Positions 57,560-64,000 of a stretch of 64,000 bases of DNA are shown piece after piece. The notes beneath the pieces are model-generated. The model ran no database searches. It was given only the letters and a program-made list of their open reading frames with translations, and was not told where the DNA came from. The translations under genes were made by a program, and so were the position numbers. Position 1 is the stretch's first letter. Every line of letters starts with the position of its first letter. Location: the NCBI RefSeq assembly GCF_003201205.1, contig NZ_QICN01000008.1, positions 114,207-178,206 on the forward strand, read 5' to 3'. This DNA is from Sinimarinibacterium flocculans (lineage in GTDB: Bacteria; Pseudomonadota; Gammaproteobacteria; Nevskiales; Nevskiaceae).

Positions 57560-57892
57560 ATGAGCAACGACATCAAACCGCGCAACGGCACGGACTCCGG
57601 CCAGGGCGTCGCCGTCGAGGAGGTCAAACCCCGCCTGCAGCAGCCGCCCATGTACAAGGTGGTGATGCTCAACGACGACTACACGCCGATGGAGTTCGTG
57701 GTCCAGGTTTTGCAGCAGTTTTTTCACCACACGCGTGAAAAGGCGGTGCAGATCATGCTCACCATTCATACACAGGGGCGCGGCGTGGCGGGTCTGTTCC
57801 CGGCGGAGATCGCCGAGACCAAGACCGCGCAGGTCAACGGTTACGCCCGCCAGCACCAACACCCGTTGCTGACGGTGATGGAGAAGGCCTGA
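57560..57892 (+). CDS. clpS: ATP-dependent Clp protease adaptor ClpS
   Basis: ClpS recognises N-degron substrates and delivers them to ClpAP. The 110-residue protein has the core [17 protein letters not shown] (about residues 32-48), the N-degron pocket residues in that Asn-Asp-Asp segment, and [17 protein letters not shown] (about 58-74). clpA follows after 48 bases. A TACACT at 57468-57473 is a possible -10. Confidence 0.96.
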   Translation: MSNDIKPRNGTDSGQGVAVEEVKPRLQQPPMYKVVMLNDDYTPMEFVVQVLQQFFHHTREKAVQIMLTIHTQGRGVAGLFPAEIAETKTAQVNGYARQHQHPLLTVMEKA

Positions 57893-57940
57893 TCCGCGGA
57901 TGACGGAACGGGCATGGAAGAGCCATACGGAGCAGACGCA

Positions 57941-60220
57941 ATGTTGTCGGAAGATCTACAGAAAGCCCTGGATGCCGCGTTCGTTTCGGCGCGCATGGAA
58001 GGCCATGAGCTGCTGACGGTCGAGCACCTGCTGCTGGCGCTGCTGTCGGACACCCAGGTGTCCGAGGCGCTGGGTGCTGCCGGGGCCGATTCCGAGAAAC
58101 TCGAAGAGGGCCTGCGGGAGTACATCCGCACCCACATCCAGGCGGTCAAGGACGTCGAGAAGCACGAAGTGCAGCCGACGCTGTCCTTCCAGCGCGTGCT
58201 GCAGCGGGCGATCTACCACGTCCAGGCGGCCGGCAAGAAGCACGTGACCACGCTCAACGTGCTGGTCGCCATCTTCTCGGAGAAGGACACGCACGCGGTC
58301 TATCTGCTGGGCGAGCAGGGTGTCAGCCGGCTCGACATCGTCAACTTCATTTCGCACGGCATCGCCAAGAACAACGCGGCGGCCGAGAAGCCGGCGGAGT
58401 CCGAGGAGCGGGAAGACGCCGGCGACAAGGGCCAGGCCAACCAGAGCGCGCTCGAGCAGTACGCCGTGAACCTGAACGAGCGGGCGGCGCATGGCGCCAT
58501 CGACCCGCTGATCGGTCGCGATCTCGAGGTCGAGCGGGTCATGCAGACCCTGTGCCGGCGGCGCAAGAACAACCCGCTGCTCGTCGGCGAGGCCGGCGTC
58601 GGCAAGACGGCGATCGCCGAGGGACTGGCGTGGCTGATCGTCGAAGGACGCGTCCCGGAGCTGTTGCGCGGCTCGGTGGTCTACAGCCTGGATCTGGGCT
58701 CGCTGATCGCCGGGACCAAGTACCGCGGCGACTTCGAAAAGCGCTTCAAGGCGGTGATCCAGGACCTGCAGCAGCGCCCCGGCTCGATCGTCTTCATCGA
58801 CGAGATCCACATGATCATCGGCGCCGGCGCCGCCAGCGGCGGTGTCATGGACGCCTCGAACCTGCTCAAGCCGTTGCTGGCGTCGGGCGGGATCCGCTGC
58901 ATCGGCTCCACCACCTACCAGGAATATCGCGGCATCTTCGAGAAGGATCGTGCGCTGGCGCGGCGCTTCCAGAAGATCGACGTCGGTGAGCCCAGTGTCG
59001 AGGACACCGTGAAGATTCTCGAAGGGCTGCGTGCCCGATTCGAGGACCATCACCAGGTCCAGTTCACGCGCGGCGCGCTGCGTTCCGCGGTCGAGCTGTC
59101 CACGCGCCACATCACCGACCGGCACCTGCCGGACAAGGCGATCGACGTCATCGACGAGGCCGCCGCGCGTCTGCGCCTGCTGCCGGAATCGCGGCGCCGC
59201 AAGACCGTGCAGGTCCGTGACATCGAGGAAACCGTGGCGCGCATCGCGCGAATCCCGCCGAAGAGCGTCTCGGCCAACGACCGCGACCGGCTGGCGACGC
59301 TGGAGCGCGATCTCAAGCTGGTGATCTTCGGTCAGGACGCGGCGATCGACCAGCTCACCGCGTGCATCAAGCTCGCGCGTTCCGGGCTCGGCAATCCGGA
59401 GAAGCCGATCGGCAACTTCCTGCTCGCCGGCCCGACCGGCGTCGGCAAGACCGAGGTCACGCGCCAGCTCGCCCAGCTGCTGGGCATCGAGCTGATCCGC
59501 TTCGACATGTCCGAGTACATGGAGCGGCACACCGTGTCGCGCCTCATCGGCGCACCGCCCGGCTATGTCGGTTTCGATCAGGGCGGCCTGCTGACCGAAG
59601 CGGTGATCAAGCATCCGCACTGTGTCGTGCTGCTCGACGAGATCGAGAAGGCCCATCCCGACGTCTTCAACCTGCTGCTGCAGGTCATGGACCACGGCAA
59701 GCTGACGGACAACAACGGGCGGCAGGCGGACTTCCGCAACGTCATCCTGGTGATGACCACCAATGCCGGTGCCGAGGAATCGTCACGGCGCTCGATGGGC
59801 TTCGCCGAGCAGAACCACGCGACCGATGCGATGGAGGTGATCCGGCGCATGTTCACGCCGGAGTTCCGCAACCGCCTCGATGCGATCGTGCAGTTCGCGC
59901 CGCTGGGTCAGGCCGAGGTGCTGCGCGTCGTCGAGAAGTTCCTGATGCAGTTGGAGGAGCAGCTCGGCGCCAAGGGCGTGCAGCTCGACATCGACGAGTC
60001 CGCGCGGCTGTGGCTGGCCGAGCGGGGCTACGATCCGAAGATGGGCGCGCGGCCGATGGCGCGCATCATCCAGGAGAATCTCAAGCGCCCGCTGGCCGAG
60101 GAGCTGCTGTTCGGCAAGCTCGCCAACGGCGGCCGCGTGCACGTGGTGCTCGGCGAGGACGGACAGCTGGAGTTCGAACTCGAAGGGCGCGAGAAGGCGG
60201 CGCAGCTCGAGCCGGTTTGA
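57941..60220 (+). CDS. clpA: ATP-dependent Clp protease ATPase subunit ClpA
   Basis: ClpA unfolds substrates and feeds them to ClpP, including those brought by ClpS. The 759-residue protein has an N-terminal repeat domain (about residues 1-142), D1 with GEAGVGKTAIAEG (about 216) and D2 with GPTGVGKTEVTRQ (about 497). I chose ATG 57941 (MLSEDLQKAL) because GGAG lies 9 bases before it and the protein then matches ClpA N-termini; an ATG 27 bases upstream is in frame. clpP is not in this window. Confidence 0.97.
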   Translation: MLSEDLQKALDAAFVSARMEGHELLTVEHLLLALLSDTQVSEALGAAGADSEKLEEGLREYIRTHIQAVKDVEKHEVQPTLSFQRVLQRAIYHVQAAGKKHVTTLNVLVAIFSEKDTHAVYLLGEQGVSRLDIVNFISHGIAKNNAAAEKPAESEEREDAGDKGQANQSALEQYAVNLNERAAHGAIDPLIGRDLEVERVMQTLCRRRKNNPLLVGEAGVGKTAIAEGLAWLIVEGRVPELLRGSVVYSLDLGSLIAGTKYRGDFEKRFKAVIQDLQQRPGSIVFIDEIHMIIGAGAASGGVMDASNLLKPLLASGGIRCIGSTTYQEYRGIFEKDRALARRFQKIDVGEPSVEDTVKILEGLRARFEDHHQVQFTRGALRSAVELSTRHITDRHLPDKAIDVIDEAAARLRLLPESRRRKTVQVRDIEETVARIARIPPKSVSANDRDRLATLERDLKLVIFGQDAAIDQLTACIKLARSGLGNPEKPIGNFLLAGPTGVGKTEVTRQLAQLLGIELIRFDMSEYMERHTVSRLIGAPPGYVGFDQGGLLTEAVIKHPHCVVLLDEIEKAHPDVFNLLLQVMDHGKLTDNNGRQADFRNVILVMTTNAGAEESSRRSMGFAEQNHATDAMEVIRRMFTPEFRNRLDAIVQFAPLGQAEVLRVVEKFLMQLEEQLGAKGVQLDIDESARLWLAERGYDPKMGARPMARIIQENLKRPLAEELLFGKLANGGRVHVVLGEDGQLEFELEGREKAAQLEPV

Positions 60221-60231
60221 GGTGGTTCCAC

Positions 60232-60268
60232 ACGACAAAGCCCGCTTCGAGCGGGCTTTGTCGTTTTC
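60232..60268. terminator. Strong bidirectional terminator between clpA and infA
   Basis: ACGACAAAGCCCGCT (60232-60246) pairs perfectly with AGCGGGCTTTGTCGT (60250-60264) over a TCG loop, followed by TTTC. The 15-pair stem lies 12 bases after the clpA stop and serves as end point for the opposing infA transcript. Confidence 0.92.
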
Positions 60269-60353
60269 GGGCGTGCAGTCCGTGAAGCTGCGCGCCGACC
60301 CTTCGCGACGCAAGATTCCCGGCGGCGCCAGGGCCCTCCACGCTGCCCGGAAC

Positions 60354-60572
60354 TTACTTGTCTCTGAACGTGATGCGGCCCTTGGTCAGGTCATAGGGCG
60401 TGAGCTGCACCGTGACCTTGTCGCCGGTGAGGATGCGGATGTAGTGCTTGCGCATGCGGCCGGAGATGTGTGCAACGACGATATGGCCGTTCTCGAGCTT
60501 TACGCGGAATGTGGTGTTCGGGAGTGTTTCCAGCACCACCCCGTTCATCTCGATGTGATCTTCCTTGGCCAT
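60354..60572 (-). CDS. infA: Translation initiation factor IF-1
   Basis: IF-1 occupies the ribosomal A site during initiation. The 72-residue S1-fold protein is standard in length and sequence ([30 protein letters not shown]). It lies downstream of bpt on the minus strand. Confidence 0.97.
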   Translation of the reverse strand: MAKEDHIEMNGVVLETLPNTTFRVKLENGHIVVAHISGRMRKHYIRILTGDKVTVQLTPYDLTKGRITFRDK

Positions 60573-60625
60573 ACGCCCTGCCGGCAAAAATGAGGCGTGC
60601 ATTATTGGAGCCGGCCCCGAATGTT

Positions 60626-61363
60626 TCAACCGGCAGGGGCTGATGGCCGGTCTACGTCGTCGGGCATTGGCGTCCAGCCGTGTGCGGTCAGCGACTCCAG
60701 CGGGCGGAAGCGCGACTTGTAGGCCATCTTGCGGCTCTCGCGCACCCAGTAGCCCAGATAGACATGCGTGAGGCCGCGTTCGCGGGCCAGCTCGATCTGC
60801 CGGAGCACGGCCAGGGTTCCGAGGCCGCGGTCGGCGGCGCGCGGCTCGAAGAAGGTGTAGACCGCCGAAAACGCCAGCGGCAGGTGATCGACCACCGCGA
60901 CGCCGAGCAGGCGCCCGTGCTCGCGGAAGCTCCAGTAACGCACCGGGGCCCACGGGCATTCGAGGAAATTGTGGAACGCGAGGCGGTCGTGCGGGTCCAT
61001 GCCGCCGTCGGCGTGACGTCCGAGCAGGTAGCGCCGGTACAGCGCGAAGTGCTCGTCGCGCAGTTCGGTGTCGAGGCTCAGCTGCAGGTCGGCGTTGTGC
61101 TGCAGGCAGCGGCGCTGGGAGCGCGAAGGACGGAAATCGGCGACCGGCACGCGCACCGGCACGCAGCGCATGCAGTCGCGGCAGTGCGGGCGGTAGACGT
61201 GACCGCCGCTGCGGCGAAAGCCCATCTCCAGCAGGCGCTGGTAGCGCGGCGCGTTGAGGGTCCACTCGGGATCGACGAAAGCGCTGCGGGCGGCATAGCC
61301 GCTCAGGTAACCGCAGGCGTGTTCGGCGCTGAGGTACAGCCGGACGGGTTGCGAGTCGTTCAT
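60626..61363 (-). CDS. bpt: Aspartate/glutamate leucyltransferase Bpt
   Basis: Bpt adds Leu from Leu-tRNA to proteins that begin with Asp or Glu, creating N-degrons for ClpS. The 245-residue protein is of the ATE family, with N-terminal [12 protein letters not shown] (Cys about 17), the [14 protein letters not shown] Cys cluster (about 60-73) and [20 protein letters not shown] (about 202-221). Its ATG overlaps the aat stop (ATGA), so the two transferases are made together. Confidence 0.95.
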   Translation of the reverse strand: MNDSQPVRLYLSAEHACGYLSGYAARSAFVDPEWTLNAPRYQRLLEMGFRRSGGHVYRPHCRDCMRCVPVRVPVADFRPSRSQRRCLQHNADLQLSLDTELRDEHFALYRRYLLGRHADGGMDPHDRLAFHNFLECPWAPVRYWSFREHGRLLGVAVVDHLPLAFSAVYTFFEPRAADRGLGTLAVLRQIELARERGLTHVYLGYWVRESRKMAYKSRFRPLESLTAHGWTPMPDDVDRPSAPAG

Positions 61364-62103
61364 CGCGGCAGGTGCTCCGGCGACGAGGGCACCTCGATGC
61401 CGAAGCGCCAGATGCCCGGCGGATGCGGCCGCTCACGCGACAGCGCGAGCTCGCGCAGAAAGGTCTCGCGCGGCATCTCAATGGCGCCGAGCCGGTCGAG
61501 ATGGGGCGATTTCACCTGGCAGTCGATCAGCGAGAAGTGCCAGGCCTGCAACTGACGGCACAGCCAGAACATGGCCAGTTTCGAGCCGTCCGTCGCTGCG
61601 GAGAACATCGACTCGCCGAAGAACACGCGGCCGCTGACCACGCCGTAGAGGCCGCCGATCAGCGTGCCGGCGCGCCACACCTCCACGCTGTGGGCATGGC
61701 CGTGGGCGTGCAGCTGGCGATAGGCGCGCCGCATGTCGCCGCCCAGCCAAGTGCCCTGGCTGCCGCGACGCGGAGCGGCACAGCCGTCCAGCACCGCCTC
61801 GAAGGCGCGATCGAGCGTGACCGCGTAGTCGGCGCGGCGGATCGTCCGGTGCAGCGAGCGGGAGACATGCAGCCGGTCCGGTACCAGCACCGCGCGCGGG
61901 TCCGGGCACCACCACAGGATCGGCTCGTCGGGGTTGTACCAGGGAAAAATGCCCTGCGCGTAGGCGCGCAGCAGGCGGGTCAACGAAAGGTCGCCGCCGA
62001 TCGCCAGCAGCCCGTTGGGCTCGCGCATTGCCAGATGCACGGGCGGGAAGGGCTGGAGCGGATGACGCGGGTCCAGCCAGTGCAGGCGGACAGGACTATC
62101 CAT
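61360..62103 (-). CDS. aat: Leucyl/phenylalanyl-tRNA-protein transferase
   Basis: Aat adds Leu or Phe to N-terminal Arg or Lys, producing substrates for ClpS-ClpAP. The 247-residue protein has [18 protein letters not shown] (about residues 31-48), [20 protein letters not shown] (about 50-69) and [12 protein letters not shown] (about 191-202). ATG 62103 ([10 protein letters not shown]) was chosen over a longer frame. It heads aat-bpt-infA. Confidence 0.96.
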   Translation of the reverse strand: MDSPVRLHWLDPRHPLQPFPPVHLAMREPNGLLAIGGDLSLTRLLRAYAQGIFPWYNPDEPILWWCPDPRAVLVPDRLHVSRSLHRTIRRADYAVTLDRAFEAVLDGCAAPRRGSQGTWLGGDMRRAYRQLHAHGHAHSVEVWRAGTLIGGLYGVVSGRVFFGESMFSAATDGSKLAMFWLCRQLQAWHFSLIDCQVKSPHLDRLGAIEMPRETFLRELALSRERPHPPGIWRFGIEVPSSPEHLPR

Positions 62104-62181
62104 GGCCGGCAGCGTGGGGGACGACGCCGCCAGCATACGCCAGCGGAGCCCGGTGGAGCGGCCGTCGTGCCGGGTGCGCGC

Positions 62182-62517
62182 TCAGTGGAAGGTCGGCGCG
62201 ACCGACGCGACGTCGCGCAGCGCCCATTGCACGACCGCGTCGTGCTCGAAGCGCGTGATCGGCTCGGACTCGGCCGGCGGGCCGGCCTGCGTCAGACGGC
62301 CGTCGTCGTCGAAGTGAATCCGCGCGCCCGCCGTCTGCACCCGCAGCTCGCTGGTGTCCGGGGCGTCCTCGAGCGTGAGTTGCAGGTAACGCAGGTCGTG
62401 CCCGGCGAACTCCGGGATCCGGTCGGCACCTGCCGCGATCGACGCCGCCTGCTCCGCGGAGAATTCGCGGATCGTGCCTTCCGGCGTCAGGACGAAATGG
62501 CGAGTCTGCGTGCTCAT
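62182..62517 (-). CDS. Conserved hypothetical protein
   Basis: This 111-residue acidic cytosolic protein has no signal peptide or spans. It reads as alternating strands and short helices (RHFVLTPEGTIREFSAEQAA, then LQLTLEDAPDTSELRVQT). It lies upstream of aat on the same strand with about 80 bases between. An 18-base palindrome lies just before it. I recognise no family. Confidence 0.6.
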   Translation of the reverse strand: MSTQTRHFVLTPEGTIREFSAEQAASIAAGADRIPEFAGHDLRYLQLTLEDAPDTSELRVQTAGARIHFDDDGRLTQAGPPAESEPITRFEHDAVVQWALRDVASVAPTFH

Positions 62518-62526
62518 TCGGATGCT

Positions 62527-62544
62527 CTGAAGACCACTCTTCAG
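62527..62544. promoter_or_regulatory. Perfect palindrome in the divergent 62.5 kb promoter region
   Basis: CTGAAGA-CCAC-TCTTCAG lies 10 bases upstream of the minus-strand hypothetical gene and 127 bases upstream of ftsK. It is followed by GATTTT on the plus strand. It could be an operator for the minus gene or a weak hairpin. Confidence 0.4.
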
Positions 62545-62637
62545 GATTTTGGACCGGAATTCAATATGAAGGTTTACCTGCGGTATTCAAGGCCGGTCGA
62601 GTGGCGGACAGGGCAGCGAGCGCGCCGGGCGGTTCGC

Positions 62638-62643
62638 TATACT
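62638..62643 (+). promoter_or_regulatory. Probable -10 element of ftsK
   Basis: TATACT lies 28 bases before the ftsK ATG, predicting a start near 62650. No good -35 lies 17 bases upstream. Confidence 0.4.
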
Positions 62644-62670
62644 GCCGCGCATCAGATCGCACCATTCGGC

Positions 62671-64000
62671 ATGCTGAGAAGCAAATCCCACGCCACGGAT
62701 GCGGCCGTCGGCCCGAGCTGGCTGGAGAGACTCCCCCGCGAAGCGGCGATGCTGGCCTGTCTCGGGCTGTCGCTCTTCCTGCTCGTGACGCTGGCCAGCT
62801 TCCATCCCAACGATCCGGGCTGGTCGTCTTCCGGCGCCGGCGAGCCGGTGCACAACCTCGCCGGTACGGTCGGCGCCTGGATTGCCGACGTGCTGCTGTC
62901 CCTGTGCGGCTACGTCGCCTTCCTGCTGCCGCTGGCGGTACTGCTGATCGGTCTGCGCATCTTCCACAACCCGCCGCCCGAGGAAGAGGTGATGCCGCGC
63001 GGCGTGCGCATCGCCGCCTGGCTGGTGCTGCTGGTGAGCCTGGCCGCACTGGCGGCGCTGCATGTCGGCGCGTCGCCGGACTGGGCGCCGCAAGGCAGCG
63101 GCGGCATCGCCGGCCTCGCGCTGGCGCGGACGCTGGTCGACGTGCTCAGCGCCTTCGGTGCCAGCCTGCTGCTGCTGACGCTGGCGATCACCTCCGCGCC
63201 CTTGGCGCTGACCTTTTCCTGGGTGCAGATCGCCGACCGCCTCGGCGAGCGCTTGTTCGAGCTGATCGCGCGTCGGCGGCAGGCGGCGGCTGAGCACGAG
63301 GATGCAGTGCCGTCCCCCTTTGCAGGGGAGGCGGCTGAGTCGCCACTGCCGCGCCCGATGCCGGAGCCCGAGCCGGTGGCGGCCAGGGACAAGCGTCGGC
63401 TGCGCAAGGCGCCGGTGCTCACCAGTTCTGAAGAGGAGCAGCTCGATCTGCTGCCGGTTGCCGCGCCCAAGGCCGATAAGAAGCCCCGCGCGACGGCGCG
63501 CAAGGATGCCGGCGAGCCGGTGCCGGCCTTCGATGGCGACCCGATCCCGCCGCTGGAGATTCTCGATCCGGCGCGCCCGTCCGGCCGTAAGTACAGCGCG
63601 GAGGAACTCGAGCACCTGTCGCGCGAGGTCGAGCGTCATCTGGCCTCGTTCGGGGTGAAGGCGGAAGTGGTCGACGCCCGGCCCGGCCCCGTGATCACGC
63701 GTTTCGAGCTGCAGCCGGCGCCCGGCGTGAAGGGCTCGCAGATCACCAACCTGTCGCGCGATCTCGCGCGCTCGCTGTCGGTGTCGAGCGTGCGCGTGAT
63801 CGAGGTCATTGAAGGCAAGTCGGTCATCGGGCTGGAGATCCCCAACGCCAAGCGCGAGATGGTGATGCTCAGCGAGATTCTCGACTCGCCGGGCTATCGC
63901 AACGTCGCATCACCGCTGACGATCGCGCTGGGCAAGGACATCGCGGGTCACCCAGTGGCCGTCGATCTGGCCAAGATGCCGCACTTGCTGGTCGCCGGCA
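62671..64000 (+). CDS. ftsK: DNA translocase FtsK, 3'-truncated by window edge
   Basis: FtsK anchors at the septum and pumps chromosome termini apart, activating XerCD at dif. The visible 443 residues cover the N-terminal membrane domain (spans near 27-47, 73-93, 112-132 and 150-172) and an acidic/Pro/Lys linker (about 190-310). The alpha domain (from about 315) begins the motor. The window ends in MPHLLVAG, the lead-in to Walker A. The ATG at 62671 lacks a strong ribosome site but directly precedes the membrane domain. aat lies close by on the other strand. Confidence 0.95.
   Translation, partial: MLRSKSHATDAAVGPSWLERLPREAAMLACLGLSLFLLVTLASFHPNDPGWSSSGAGEPVHNLAGTVGAWIADVLLSLCGYVAFLLPLAVLLIGLRIFHNPPPEEEVMPRGVRIAAWLVLLVSLAALAALHVGASPDWAPQGSGGIAGLALARTLVDVLSAFGASLLLLTLAITSAPLALTFSWVQIADRLGERLFELIARRRQAAAEHEDAVPSPFAGEAAESPLPRPMPEPEPVAARDKRRLRKAPVLTSSEEEQLDLLPVAAPKADKKPRATARKDAGEPVPAFDGDPIPPLEILDPARPSGRKYSAEELEHLSREVERHLASFGVKAEVVDARPGPVITRFELQPAPGVKGSQITNLSRDLARSLSVSSVRVIEVIEGKSVIGLEIPNAKREMVMLSEILDSPGYRNVASPLTIALGKDIAGHPVAVDLAKMPHLLVAG

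Overview
The window is a stretch of GC-rich chromosome from a gram-negative bacterium, most likely a gammaproteobacterium of the Xanthomonadales/Nevskiales type. The evidence is lipid A and Kdo genes (msbA, lpxK, kdsB), a Lol lipoprotein exporter, lgt, type II secretion genes, a clpS-clpA / infA-bpt-aat N-degron locus, yceD-rpmF-plsX and an rne-rluC-HAD-maf neighbourhood. No phage, IS transposase, rRNA, tRNA or CRISPR array is visible. The species is inferred, not proved.

Layout. 1-4.6 kb: 3' part of gcvPB, a small membrane peptide gene, a PfkB kinase, an RlmI-type methyltransferase and lgt. 4.5-10.7 kb: a GNAT acetyltransferase, thyA, an acyltransferase-3 membrane protein, a membrane LytTR regulator, folA, an Omp85-like protein, an acyl-CoA-binding protein and a small exported protein. 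10.7-20.8 kb: a DUF815 ATPase, an exported protein, ettA, a BamE-like DUF4124 protein, threonine ammonia-lyase, an acyl-CoA dehydrogenase and the agmatine-to-putrescine pair aguA-aguB. 20.8-25.2 kb: a Lol permease, lolD and comEC.

25.2-26.8 kb is the one clearly foreign-looking patch: lower GC, two orphan ORFs and a HigBA toxin-antitoxin module. Its promoter carries a perfect 19-base palindrome and seems to start transcription at the toxin ATG. After it come a divergent hisI, a Pro-rich lipoprotein, a QueD/PTPS-like enzyme, gltX, thrS, an oligopeptidase-B-like lipoprotein, an M23 peptidase, a DUF1499 protein, an Ala-rich repeat protein and hinT (to 37 kb). 37.3-41.0 kb is the tightly overlapped envelope operon msbA-lpxK-trm112-like-kdsB, converging on rne. 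44.2-48.5 kb: rluC, a HAD phosphatase, maf, yceD, rpmF and plsX. 48.5-55.0 kb: a minus-strand operon gspC-gspD-gspE-gspF-tauE, divergent from a CHASE2 adenylate cyclase. 57.5-62.1 kb: clpS-clpA meeting infA-bpt-aat at a strong shared terminator. The last 1.3 kb is the N-terminal part of ftsK, which runs off the edge just as its Walker A loop begins.

The most unusual sequence structures are the following. (1) A 26-base exact direct repeat brackets about 110 bases of hairpin-rich sequence at the junction of rluC and the HAD phosphatase gene; it looks like a small palindromic element that split off the original start of the gene. (2) The higBA promoter/operator. (3) A perfect 17-base palindrome covers the predicted -35 element of the small membrane peptide gene near 1.5 kb. 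(4) HisI lacks a normally conserved zinc-ligand Cys.
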